Positions 17,615 to 26,159 of a stretch of DNA of 64,000 nt are shown here, one piece after another. The number at the start of each line of letters is the position of its first letter. Positions within the stretch are counted from its first letter, which is position 1. Source of the DNA: Nocardioides sp. Root140. GTDB taxonomy: Bacteria > Actinomycetota > Actinomycetes > Propionibacteriales > Nocardioidaceae. The stretch covers positions 95,837-159,836 of the forward strand of contig NZ_LMFI01000003.1 in the NCBI RefSeq assembly GCF_001426745.1. The letters are read 5' to 3'. The notes beneath the pieces are model-generated. The model was not told the origin of the DNA and did not search any database. It saw only the letters and a program-made list of their open reading frames with translations. The position numbers were made by a program, and so were the translations under genes.

Positions 17615-18379
17615 CTACTGCTGCTTGCTGTAGCAGGTGATGATCATCGGGTTCACCGCACGCACGGACCACCGCCACACCCCCGGCCTGACGCGGCGCG
17701 GGCACACGCGCTCGGCCTCCCGCGTGGCGGTCCGCGACGTGTAGGGGTAGGCGGAGACCCAGCTGAACGTGGCGCGATAGACATGGCTGAGACCACAGTT
17801 GATCGCGTAGCCGCGGTAGGTCAGGCACCGTTGGTAGTACTTGCGGATCGCGGGGACCAGCTTGACGGGCTTGCCGGCGGTCGACACCCTCCACTTCCTG
17901 GGGGACTGCCAGGAGCCCACGGAGCAGCTCACCCAGCGGGCGCCGCGGCTCTCCTGCGCCGCGGTCGGGAGGAACCTGAACAGCTCGTACGTCGACAGGC
18001 CGAACTTCGCACCGCGGTCGCCCAGTGCGGCCTTCACCGCAGGCATACAGACCTTGTACTGGTAGTTGATGGACCTCCTGCTGTAGTCCAGGGGGATGCT
18101 GTCCGGGAGGGCGACGGTCCGGAGCACCCACAGCGTGTGTTGGCTCCGGCACGAAACCGTCTGGCTGAGGGAACGCCCGGAGGTCGCCTTCACCCCGGCG
18201 TTGTAGCACTGGCCCACGGTGGGCGCGCCGTACATCGTGTCGTCCGCGACCGTCGCCGGCGTCGGGGAGACGGTTGCCGGCGCCGGCGCGACCGGAGCGG
18301 CCAGGCCTGCGGAGGGCGAGACGAGGGTCGCCATCACCAGGAGAGTGGTGGTGGCGACCAGACGGAGTGATCGGAGCAT
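17615..18379 (-). CDS. Secreted protein, septum-formation-like
   Basis: The protein has 254 residues. The N-terminal signal sequence (LVATTTLLVMATLVSPSAGLAAP) is followed by a Pro/Thr-rich linker and a Cys-rich domain. MYGAPTVGQCYNAG and C-x-SQHTLWVLRT resemble Septum_form domains of actinobacteria, in which the first Cys and H mark the fold. The second half has four more Cys. Its function is not established; location outside the membrane is well supported. Confidence 0.65.
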   Translation of the reverse strand: MLRSLRLVATTTLLVMATLVSPSAGLAAPVAPAPATVSPTPATVADDTMYGAPTVGQCYNAGVKATSGRSLSQTVSCRSQHTLWVLRTVALPDSIPLDYSRRSINYQYKVCMPAVKAALGDRGAKFGLSTYELFRFLPTAAQESRGARWVSCSVGSWQSPRKWRVSTAGKPVKLVPAIRKYYQRCLTYRGYAINCGLSHVYRATFSWVSAYPYTSRTATREAERVCPRRVRPGVWRWSVRAVNPMIITCYSKQQ

Positions 18380-18575
18380 GACGGGGTTCCTCTCGAGCGG
18401 ACTGCGAGCAACCTAGGGGCTGTCGCGTCGTTCCGGGGCGGCTTTGGCGGAAAAGGTGATGGACGGGTGACGCCGCCAGCCCGTCGACACGGCCAGACGT
18501 ACGCTTCCGGCCCGTCGTCGTCCGCCCTGTCGGTGGTGCCTGTCAGGCTGTCGTCGAGCGAGGACTGGAGGAACC

Positions 18576-21500
18576 ATGTTCCTGATCGACGGGCAGCTTC
18601 ACTGGAGTGCCTCAGACCTGACCGCCGCCGCGGCCTGCGAGTTCGGGGTGCTCCGCACGCTGGACCACACCCTCGGCCGGGCCGAGCGCATCGAGCAGTC
18701 CGAGGACCCGCTGATGGAGCACATCGCGCGACTCGGCGAGCGCCATGAGTCGGCGTTGCTCGAGCAGCGCCGCAGCGCGGGGGGCCTCGTCGAGCTGCCG
18801 CACGTGGCGGCTCCCTACACCGCCAGGGCGCTCGGAGCTGCGGCCGACGCAACGCTCGCGGCGTTCCGCGCGGCTCCGACCGTGGTCCACCAGGCGGCCT
18901 TCCACGACGGCGAGTTCTTCGGGTACGCCGACTTCGTGGAACGGGCAGAGGACGGCTGGCTGGTCTGCGACGCCAAGCTGGCCCGCCAGGCCAAGCCGCG
19001 TGCGCTCCTCCAGCTCGGGGCGTACGCCGACCAGCTGCGCCGTCTCGACCTTCCCGTGTCGTCGACGGTCTCCCTGTTGCTGGGCAACGGCGAGCGCGTC
19101 GACTTCCCGGTGGCCGACGTCCTGCCGGTCTTCGAGGAACGACGAGAGCGCTTGCGCACGCTTCTCGGTGAGCACCGGGCCGGGGGAGAGTCTGTCGTCT
19201 GGGGCGACCCCCGCTACGTCGCGTGCGGCCGGTGCCAGGAGTGCATCCATGCCGCCGAAGAGACGTCCGACCTGATCCTCGTGGCCGGCCTGCGCATGGA
19301 GCAGCGCCGCAGGCTGCGGACCGAAGGACTCACCTCGATCGCCGATCTCGCCCGCGCGACCACGAAACCCGCGGCACTCTCGCAGCGCACCTTCGACAAG
19401 CTGCACGCCCAGGCCGCACTCCAGTGGAAGCAGCTCTCCGGCGGTGAGGGAGCACCCGTCGAGTCGGTGCTCACCGACGATGCCGCGGAGACGCTGGCGC
19501 TGCTGCCGGCCCCGTCGATCGGCGACCTGTTCTTCGACTTCGAGGGCGACCCGCTCTACGACGAGGGCGACCTGTCGCGCACCGGGCTCGAATACCTCTG
19601 GGGCCTCATGGACGACCAGGAGGCGTACGTCCCGTTGTGGGCGCACAGCTCCGCCGAGGAGAAGCAGGCGTTCCTCGAGTTCATGGACCTCGTCGCGAAG
19701 CGTCGTGCCGAGCACCCTGACATGCACATCTACCACTACGCGCCCTACGAGACCTCGGCGCTCAAGCGGCTCGCGATGCGCTTCCAGACGAGGGAGAAGG
19801 AGCTCGACGACCTGTTGCGCTCGGAGGTCTTCGTCGACCTCTACGCGACGGTCCGCGGGTCCGTGCGCGTCTCGGCGCCCTCCTACAGCATCAAGAAGCT
19901 TGAGCCGCTCTACATGGGGGACGAGCTGCGCAGTGCCGACGGCGTGCAAGCTGGTGACGCGTCGATCCTCGCCTACCACGAGTTCCGCGACCTCCGGGCG
20001 ACCCAGCCGTTGCGCGCGGAGGCGGTGCTCGACGACTTACAGGACTACAACACCTACGACTGCCTCTCGACGCTGCGGCTGCGCGACTGGCTGCTCGCTC
20101 GTGCCGTTGACGCAGGGGTTCGCGACCAGATCGTGTCGCGGGCACTCGACGTCAAGGGTGAGGAGACCTCCGACGACGACCCGGTGTTCCTCGCGCTGAT
20201 GGCGAAGACCGGGCCGGTCAGCCGGGCTGCGCGCACCCCCGAGGAGCAGGCCCACGCCATGCTCGCCACGGCCATCGACTACCACCGGCGCGAGCGCAAG
20301 CAGTTCTGGTGGGGGCACTTCGAGCGGCTCCAGCACCCGGTCGACGACTGGTCGCACACCCGCGACGTCTTCGTCGTCGAGAGCGCCGAGGTCGTCGGCG
20401 ACTGGGCCGTGCCCGAGGGACGCTCGAGCCGGCCCCGCCGCACCGTCCGCCTGATCGGCGACTGGGCTGCGGGCAGCAAGCAGGCGAAGGAGGCCCACGT
20501 CATCTACGCCGCACCGACGCCCGTGGGCGTCAACCGGCCCGAGGGTGCCCGCTACGGCTTCGCCCGCACCGAGACGTTGGCGTTCGTCGACACGGACCCA
20601 CGCGTCGTCCTGCTCACCGAGTCGTGCAAGCCCGACGAGACGTACGCCGAGCTGCCGCTGGCGTTGACGCCCGGGCCGCCGCCGGGCACCCAGGCGCTGG
20701 AGGCGGCGATCAAGTCCGTGGCCACCGACGCAGCGGGCGCGGGGTCCCTGCCGCGCGGCGCCGCGCTCGACCTGCTGGCCAGGCGTACGCCGCGTCTCGC
20801 CGGAGGACTGCCCCAGGAGGGCTCGGTCGTGGAGCGCGTCGTCGAGGCGCTGCTCGGCATGCAGGACTCCTACGTGGCGATCCAGGGGCCGCCGGGCACG
20901 GGCAAGACCTGGAACGGGTCGCGAGTCATCAAGGAGCTCGTGGAGCGCCACCACTGGCGGATCGGGGTGGTGGGGCAGTCGCACGCCGTCGCGGAGAACA
21001 TGCTGGCCAACGTGGTGGCCGCGGGACTCGACCCTGCCCTGGTCGGCAAGAACTCCAACGACGCGGAGTCGCCCACCTGGACCGACCTCAAGGGTGGTGC
21101 GCCCCCGCGGGCGAAGTTCCTCGCCGACCACGCCGAGAGCGGGTGCGTGCTCGGCGGCACGGCCTGGACCTTCGCGAACGCCAACCTCGTCGAGCGTGAG
21201 GGCCTTGACCTGCTGGTCGTCGACGAGGCCGGACAGTTCTCGCTCGGACCGACCCTGGCCTCGGCGATCTCCGCCAAGCGGCTCCTGCTGCTCGGTGACC
21301 CGCAGCAGCTGCCGCAGGTCAGCCAGGGCACCCACGCCGAACCCGTCGACGAGTCGGCGTTGGGCTGGTTGATGGACGGGCACGACACGATTCCCTCCAC
21401 CCACGGCTACTTCCTGGAGGAGTCCCGGCGCATGCACCCGGCGTTGTGCGCGAAGGTCTCCGAGCTGTCGTACGACGGCCGACTCTCCTCCGCAGCTTCC

Positions 21501-22013
21501 GCGTCGCAGCGCCACCTCGACGACGTGCAGCCGGGTCTCTCGGTGGTGACCGTCGCCCACACCGGCAACCGCACGGAGTCTCCCGAGGAGGCCCTGGCGG
21601 TCGTGGAGCAGGTGGAGGCGTTGCTCGGCACCGCGTGGACCTCCGCACCCGACGCGGCTCCTCGTCCCCTCGCAGGTGGCGACTTCCTCGTCGTCGCGCC
21701 GTACAACGCCCAGGTGGTGACGATCCGCAAGGCACTCGACAAGGCCGGGCTGGCCACGGTGCGGGTCGGCACGGTCGACAAGTTCCAGGGCCAGGAGGCG
21801 CCGGTGGCGATCCTGTCGATGACCGCGTCGTCCCACGGCGACGTGCCGCGCGGCATGGGCTTCCTGCTCAGTCGCAACCGTCTCAACGTCGCCCTCTCCC
21901 GGGCGCAGTGGCGGGCCATCCTGGTCCGCTCCGAGGCACTCACGTCGTTCATGCCCACCAGCGTGCGCGGGGTCCTCGAGCTCGGCGGGTTCATCGGCCT
22001 CTGCCAGGACTGA
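18576..22013 (+). CDS. RecB-like nuclease / RNase H-like / SF1 helicase fusion (TM0106-type)
   Basis: The protein has 1145 residues. N-terminal RecB-like nuclease: DFVERAEDGWLVCDAKLA with LLQLGAYADQL, then CGRCQECI. Middle RNase H-like (RNase_H_2) region: DLFFDFEGDPLY (near 318) and DYNTYDCLSTLRLRDWLL. C-terminal Dna2/Upf1-like SF1 helicase: Walker A QGPPGTGKT (near 770), Walker B LLVVDEAGQ (near 880), and VDKFQGQEA...NRLNVALSRAQ near the end. All motifs look intact. This domain order is known from TM0106-family putative DNA-processing enzymes. GACTGGAGGA precedes the ATG. It stands alone. Confidence 0.9.
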   Translation: MFLIDGQLHWSASDLTAAAACEFGVLRTLDHTLGRAERIEQSEDPLMEHIARLGERHESALLEQRRSAGGLVELPHVAAPYTARALGAAADATLAAFRAAPTVVHQAAFHDGEFFGYADFVERAEDGWLVCDAKLARQAKPRALLQLGAYADQLRRLDLPVSSTVSLLLGNGERVDFPVADVLPVFEERRERLRTLLGEHRAGGESVVWGDPRYVACGRCQECIHAAEETSDLILVAGLRMEQRRRLRTEGLTSIADLARATTKPAALSQRTFDKLHAQAALQWKQLSGGEGAPVESVLTDDAAETLALLPAPSIGDLFFDFEGDPLYDEGDLSRTGLEYLWGLMDDQEAYVPLWAHSSAEEKQAFLEFMDLVAKRRAEHPDMHIYHYAPYETSALKRLAMRFQTREKELDDLLRSEVFVDLYATVRGSVRVSAPSYSIKKLEPLYMGDELRSADGVQAGDASILAYHEFRDLRATQPLRAEAVLDDLQDYNTYDCLSTLRLRDWLLARAVDAGVRDQIVSRALDVKGEETSDDDPVFLALMAKTGPVSRAARTPEEQAHAMLATAIDYHRRERKQFWWGHFERLQHPVDDWSHTRDVFVVESAEVVGDWAVPEGRSSRPRRTVRLIGDWAAGSKQAKEAHVIYAAPTPVGVNRPEGARYGFARTETLAFVDTDPRVVLLTESCKPDETYAELPLALTPGPPPGTQALEAAIKSVATDAAGAGSLPRGAALDLLARRTPRLAGGLPQEGSVVERVVEALLGMQDSYVAIQGPPGTGKTWNGSRVIKELVERHHWRIGVVGQSHAVAENMLANVVAAGLDPALVGKNSNDAESPTWTDLKGGAPPRAKFLADHAESGCVLGGTAWTFANANLVEREGLDLLVVDEAGQFSLGPTLASAISAKRLLLLGDPQQLPQVSQGTHAEPVDESALGWLMDGHDTIPSTHGYFLEESRRMHPALCAKVSELSYDGRLSSAASASQRHLDDVQPGLSVVTVAHTGNRTESPEEALAVVEQVEALLGTAWTSAPDAAPRPLAGGDFLVVAPYNAQVVTIRKALDKAGLATVRVGTVDKFQGQEAPVAILSMTASSHGDVPRGMGFLLSRNRLNVALSRAQWRAILVRSEALTSFMPTSVRGVLELGGFIGLCQD

Positions 22014-22051
22014 TGTCCGTGATGTTCTCCGGTAACCGAGGGGGAGCCGGG

Positions 22052-22879
22052 TCAGCGGGCGCGGTCGATGGCGTCGACGATGGCCTGGTAACCCCGGTCG
22101 GAGGCGAGTCGGCGGGGGAGCACCCCGTCGCCGTCCGGGATGGCCGGGTCGGCGCCGGCCTCCAGGAGCATCTCGACCACCTTCACGTGTCGCGGTGATC
22201 CGTCGCCGAGCACGATCGCCTCGTGCAGTGCCGTCCACGACAGGTTGTTCACGTGGTTGACCGGGACTCCGGCGGCGATCAGGATCCGCACCGTCTCGAC
22301 GTGCGCGTGCTCGCTGGCGGGGATCAGCGCGGTGCCGCCGTAGCGGTTGATGCTCGACACGTCGGCACCGTGGGCGAGGGTGAGCTCGAGGATCTCGTCG
22401 AGGCCCTCGGCCCCGGCGTAGAGGAACGCGGAGTCCTCGAGGTCGTCCTTGGCGTTGGGGTCGGCGCCGGCCTCGAGGAGTGCCCGGGCGATGGCCACCC
22501 GGTTCGCCTTGGTCGCGACCACCAGTGGTGTGCGGCCGAGGTCGTTGCGGGACTCGAGGTCCGGGCGGTTGGCGAGGGCCTCTTTCACCGTGGCGAGGTC
22601 TCCGTCGGCCGTGGCGCGGGCCAGCAGCGCGGTGGCCTGACGTCGGGTCATCGTGGGTTCCTTCGGGGTGGAGGGCTCGGTGGACTGGGCAGTGGCAGCG
22701 GAGCCATCGGCCGCGGAGGTCGGCGACCCGGATGGCGCGGTCGTTGTCTCGGGCGCGGCGTCGTCCGACGTACCACCCGGCGAGCACGCGGACAGCACGA
22801 AGACCATCGCCGGGGCGAGGGTCAGTGCCTTCCAGTCGAGGGCCCTCCAGTCGAGGCGGCCGTGGGGGTCTTCCTGCAT
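22052..22879 (-). CDS. Ankyrin-repeat lipoprotein
   Basis: The protein has 275 residues. A lipobox VLSAC ends a hydrophobic segment (ALTLAPAMVFVLSAC), so the mature protein is likely lipid-anchored outside the membrane. A Ser/Thr/Ala-rich linker precedes about five ankyrin repeats (GRTPLVVATKANRVAIARALLEAGADPNAKD, GGTALIPASEHAHVETVRILIAAGVPVNHVN, and others). An oddity is the duplicated LDWRALDWKAL before the lipobox, from a short tandem repeat at 22840-22862. Partner unknown. Confidence 0.8.
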   Translation of the reverse strand: MQEDPHGRLDWRALDWKALTLAPAMVFVLSACSPGGTSDDAAPETTTAPSGSPTSAADGSAATAQSTEPSTPKEPTMTRRQATALLARATADGDLATVKEALANRPDLESRNDLGRTPLVVATKANRVAIARALLEAGADPNAKDDLEDSAFLYAGAEGLDEILELTLAHGADVSSINRYGGTALIPASEHAHVETVRILIAAGVPVNHVNNLSWTALHEAIVLGDGSPRHVKVVEMLLEAGADPAIPDGDGVLPRRLASDRGYQAIVDAIDRAR

Positions 22880-22893
22880 GGGTGCTCCCTCTG

Positions 22894-23322
22894 TCAGGGT
22901 GAGTCGAGGATCAGGGTGACCGGCCCGTCGTTGACCAGCGACACGGCCATGTCGGCGCCGAACACACCGCGTGCGACCGGTGAGCCGAGACGCTGCAGCT
23001 CGTCGCAGAACGCCTCATACAGCGGCTCGCTGACCGCGCCCGGTGCCGCCGCCGACCAGGTGGGACGGCGGCCCTTGCGTGCGTCGCCGTACAACGTGAA
23101 CTGGCTGACCACCAGCAGCGGCGCACCGGCGTCGGCCACCGACTGCTCGTCGCGCAGGATCCGGACGTCACGCACCTTGCGGGCCAGCCACTCGACGTCG
23201 GCCAGCCCGTCGTCGTGGGTCACCCCGAGCAGCACGACGAGCCCGGGTCGGTCGAGCCCGCCGACGACCTCGCCGGCCACGCTGACCGAGGCCGACGACA
23301 CGCGTTGCAGCACCGCTCTCAT
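22894..23322 (-). CDS. dtd: D-aminoacyl-tRNA deacylase
   Basis: The protein has 142 residues, the usual DTD length. [15 protein letters not shown] at the start, [22 protein letters not shown] (the Ser-Gln motif) and [11 protein letters not shown] (Gly-cis-Pro motif) are diagnostic. The enzyme removes D-amino acids mischarged onto tRNA in the cytoplasm. The start at MRAVLQRV is preferred over the in-frame ATG four codons upstream because it matches the family exactly. It lies 14 bp upstream of the ankyrin gene on the same strand. Confidence 0.95.
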   Translation of the reverse strand: MRAVLQRVSSASVSVAGEVVGGLDRPGLVVLLGVTHDDGLADVEWLARKVRDVRILRDEQSVADAGAPLLVVSQFTLYGDARKGRRPTWSAAAPGAVSEPLYEAFCDELQRLGSPVARGVFGADMAVSLVNDGPVTLILDSP

Positions 23323-23406
23323 GCGCCAATCCAAGCAGAGCAGACCTCATCAGCCCGGACGCGAGCACCAGGACCGGTCCTTCATGGTCCGGTTCCGTGC
23401 AGGAGA

Positions 23407-23883
23407 TCAGGTGTGGGACTCGACGAGCGCGGCCAGCTGCTGGGTGACGGCTCCCCAGCCGTCGTGGAAGCCGAGCTGCTCGTGCCTGTCGCGGTCGGCG
23501 GCGTCGCGGTGTCGTGCCGTGGCGGCGTACGCCGTACCGCCGTCGGGGTGGTCCGCCATCGTGATGACGGCGGTGACGAACGACGCCGGGGCGGGACGCC
23601 AGTCGGCGACCAGTGCGTCGGTCCAGACGAGGCGCGCGAGGTCCTGCACCTCGAGGAAGCAACCCGTGACGTGCGGGCCGTAGGTCGTGCCGTCCTCGCT
23701 GATCTCGGTGCGGAAGGCGCCACCGGGTCGCAGGTCGAGCTCGGCGACGCGACACGAGCTGGGCGCCGGAACCCACCACTGTGCGAGGAGCGCCGGATCC
23801 GTCCACGCGTTCCAGACGGCGTCGCGGGGTGCGGCGATGATGCGAGTGACGGTGAGGTCGAGGTCGGGGCGGTCGTGCGTCAT
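23407..23883 (-). CDS. SRPBCC (AHSA1-type) domain protein
   Basis: The protein has 158 residues. TVTRIIAAPRDAVWNAWTDPALLAQWWVP and the C-terminal LGFHDGWGAVTQQLAALVE are classic AHSA1/SRPBCC features. Such proteins hold hydrophobic ligands. Its ATG overlaps the ArsR stop by 4 bp, so it is the second gene of a two-gene autoregulated operon. The pairing is common in bacteria; function is unknown. Confidence 0.9.
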   Translation of the reverse strand: MTHDRPDLDLTVTRIIAAPRDAVWNAWTDPALLAQWWVPAPSSCRVAELDLRPGGAFRTEISEDGTTYGPHVTGCFLEVQDLARLVWTDALVADWRPAPASFVTAVITMADHPDGGTAYAATARHRDAADRDRHEQLGFHDGWGAVTQQLAALVESHT

Positions 23884-24254
23884 GAGTCGGCCTTCCTGTT
23901 GATGTGCGCGGTGTTCTTGTGGGGATTGCTTGTGCGGCCGGTGACGAACTGCTCGAGACGATCGGTGCGGCCCTCCCAGACCCGGCGCTGCTCGTCGAGC
24001 CAGCCCTCGACCAGGTCGAACTGCCCGGTCTCGAGGGTGCACGTGCGCACCCGCCCCGCCTTGCGGGTGCTGATCCAGCCGGTCTGCTCGAGGTGGCGGA
24101 TGTGCTTCATGAACGAGGGGAGGGCCATGTCGAACGGGGCGGCCAGGTCGCTGATGCTGGCCGGCCCCGCCCCCAGGCGGCTGAGGACCGCGCGTCGGGT
24201 GGGGTCCGAGAGCGCGTGGAACACCGAATCGAGGACGGTCGCATGCTGAGCCAT
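23880..24254 (-). CDS. ArsR/SmtB-family transcriptional regulator
   Basis: The protein has 124 residues. LDSVFHALSDPTRRAVLSRLGAGPASISDLAAPFDMALPSFMKHIRHLEQTGWI is a winged helix with the ArsR recognition helix. No metal-binding CxC is present, so the signal is probably not a heavy metal. It is translationally coupled to the SRPBCC gene. A 12-bp inverted repeat 18 bp upstream is the probable operator. Confidence 0.9.
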   Translation of the reverse strand: MAQHATVLDSVFHALSDPTRRAVLSRLGAGPASISDLAAPFDMALPSFMKHIRHLEQTGWISTRKAGRVRTCTLETGQFDLVEGWLDEQRRVWEGRTDRLEQFVTGRTSNPHKNTAHINRKADS

Positions 24255-24271
24255 GAGGCTAAGTTACGCCG

Positions 24272-24305
24272 CGCCAACACTTATCGCAAGGGCTAAGTGT
24301 TGGCG
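24272..24305. promoter_or_regulatory. Perfect inverted repeat, candidate ArsR operator
   Basis: CGCCAACACTTA (24272-24283) and TAAGTGTTGGCG (24294-24305) are exact reverse complements with a 10-bp gap. It lies 17 bp upstream of the ArsR start. A GGCTAAGT half-site also occurs at 24257-24264. The rest of the 361-bp gap to the symporter gene (24255-24615) holds no further gene. Confidence 0.65.
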
Positions 24306-24615
24306 TGGGTGACCGGTGAGGCCCGCACCACACCACGCGCCGGGAATGCCGGGCCGTGGTGCGGGGTTGCCCGACTGTGCGAAGTGAACCGACCGACGAA
24401 GGCGACCTGTTGACCCGTCGCCTCGTCGTCGACCTCGTGCGTCTGCAGCTCTGCAGCTGTCGCTGACCGATCCGGCCGAGCCTGCCCCCGTGATTGGCCC
24501 CGTGACTTGGCCCCGTGGTCCGGCCCCGCATCCGTCTGCCCTCCCACCCGACTCTCCTCCGCTGTCGACGCGCCCGGTGGCGCGTCGTACGGCTGCAGTG
24601 AAAGGCCCCTCCCGC

Positions 24616-25992
24616 ATGAGTTCCTCCGCAGCAACCACAACCCCCACGAAGCGGCGCAGCTGGCTTCCCTCCTTCGGTGTCCAGGTCCTGATCGGCCTGG
24701 CGCTCGGCGTCGTCCTGGGCCTGGTGGCCCGCTCGATGGGCGCCGACGGCGTCGACTCGGCGACCGGCGAGGTCGACCCGAACTGGCTGACCGAGACCCT
24801 GACCACCGTCGGCAGCACGTTCGTGACGCTGCTCCGGGCAGTGGTCCCGCCGCTGGTATTCCTGGCCATCGTCGCCTCGATCGCCAACCTGCGTGAGGTC
24901 ACCGGCGCGGCCAGGCTGGCGTGGAAGACCCTGGTCTGGTTCGCGATCACCGCCCTCATCGCGGTGTCGATCGGCATCGTGCTCGGGCTGGTGCTCGAGC
25001 CCGGCAACCACACCAGCGTCTCCAAGGCGGCCGCCGAGGCCCCGGGCAGCACCGGCTCGTGGTTGGACTTCCTCACCGGCCTGGTCCCGGCCAACGTGCT
25101 CGGCCTCGAGGCCAGCGCGAACGGCGACGGCTCGATCGGGCTGTCCTTCAACGTGCTGCAGATCCTCGTCGTCGCGATCGCGGTCGGCATCGCCACGCTC
25201 AAGGTGGGCGAGGCTGCCGACCCGTTCCTGACGGTGGTGCGCTCGGCCCTGTCCATCGTGCAGAAGGTGCTGTGGTGGATCATCCTGCTGGCCCCGATCG
25301 CCACGGTCGGCCTGCTCGGCAACGCGGTCGCGTCGTACGGCTGGGACGCCCTCGGCTCACTGGGCACGTTCGCCGGTGCGATCTACCTCGGCCTCGCGCT
25401 GGTGATGTTCGTGGTCTACCCGGTGCTGCTGCGGGCCAACGGCCTCTCCATCAGGCAGTTCTTCTCCGGCGCCTGGCCGGCGATCCAGCTGGCCTTCGTG
25501 TCGCGCTCCTCGGTGGGCACCATGCCGGTCACCCAGTCCGTGACCGAGCGCAACCTGGGGGTGCCCTCGGCGTACGCCTCGTTCGCCGTGCCGCTCGGCG
25601 CGACCACCAAGATGGACGGCTGCGCCTCGATCTACCCGGCGATCTCGGCGATCTTCGTCGCGCAGTTCTTCGGCGTCGACCTGGCCCTCACCGACTACCT
25701 GCTGATCGTGTTCGTCTCCGTGATCGGCTCGGCCGCCACCGCCGGTGTCACCGGAGCGACCGTCATGCTGACGCTCACCCTGTCGACGCTCGGCCTCCCG
25801 CTCGAGGGGGTCGGCCTGCTGCTGGCCATCGACCCGATCCTCGACATGGGTCGTACGGCGACCAACGTTGCCGGTCAGGCACTCGTGCCGACGCTGGTGG
25901 CCAAGCGTGAGGGCATCCTCGACGAGTCGGCGTACGCCGCATCGCGTCGTGGTGAGGTGTGGCGCGAGGACGACGAGCTGGTCGCCGCCTGA
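24616..25992 (+). CDS. Dicarboxylate/amino acid:cation symporter (DAACS family)
   Basis: The protein has 458 residues and about eight helices plus hairpins. SRSSVGTMPVT matches the Ser-rich HP1 tip, and KMDGCASIYPAISAIFVAQ and DMGRTATNVAGQ match the two substrate/cation motifs of GltPh/DctA (NMDGT and D-x3-TxxN). Uptake of C4-dicarboxylates or glutamate with protons or sodium is expected. The ATG at 24616 (GAAAGG upstream) is preferred over longer in-frame starts. The residue after DG is Cys rather than Thr, a mild variation. Confidence 0.85.
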   Translation: MSSSAATTTPTKRRSWLPSFGVQVLIGLALGVVLGLVARSMGADGVDSATGEVDPNWLTETLTTVGSTFVTLLRAVVPPLVFLAIVASIANLREVTGAARLAWKTLVWFAITALIAVSIGIVLGLVLEPGNHTSVSKAAAEAPGSTGSWLDFLTGLVPANVLGLEASANGDGSIGLSFNVLQILVVAIAVGIATLKVGEAADPFLTVVRSALSIVQKVLWWIILLAPIATVGLLGNAVASYGWDALGSLGTFAGAIYLGLALVMFVVYPVLLRANGLSIRQFFSGAWPAIQLAFVSRSSVGTMPVTQSVTERNLGVPSAYASFAVPLGATTKMDGCASIYPAISAIFVAQFFGVDLALTDYLLIVFVSVIGSAATAGVTGATVMLTLTLSTLGLPLEGVGLLLAIDPILDMGRTATNVAGQALVPTLVAKREGILDESAYAASRRGEVWREDDELVAA

Positions 25993-26056
25993 CGAACCGC
26001 AGGTCTGCTGCGTCGGTGCGTCAGCAGCCCCGCCCCCACACGCCACAACGTTTCGC

Positions 26057-26106
26057 GTTGAATGAACGTTTGTTCAAGGTCCAGCTTGAACAAACGTTCA
26101 TTCAAC
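26057..26106. repeat. Perfect 22-bp inverted repeat, AT-rich, orphan
   Basis: A 22-bp left arm (26057-26078, core TGAACGTTTGTTCA) and its exact reverse complement (26085-26106) flank a 6-bp loop GTCCAG. Each arm itself has the form TGAAC-N4-GTTCA seen in TetR-type operators. It is strikingly AT-rich for this genome and lies between convergent genes (ends 25992 and 26160), where an operator is not expected. It may act as a bidirectional terminator, or mark a lost regulator gene. Confidence 0.7.
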
Positions 26107-26159
26107 CGCGGCAGGTGGGGCCGCGAGCGCAGGTCGGGGGATCGGCTTCCCGGTCCGAG

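Noticed and set aside
20037-22787. A 916-codon open frame on the minus strand
   Set aside because: It overlaps the nuclease-helicase gene and the ankyrin gene in another frame, with Arg/Gly-rich composition typical of GC-rich shadows.
24305-24615. A small gene between ArsR and the symporter
   Set aside because: Open frames here overlap the symporter start region and lack motifs, ribosome sites and plausible composition.
26057-26106. Insertion-sequence ends
   Set aside because: The arms are separated by only 6 bp, so there is no room for an element; no target duplication is visible.
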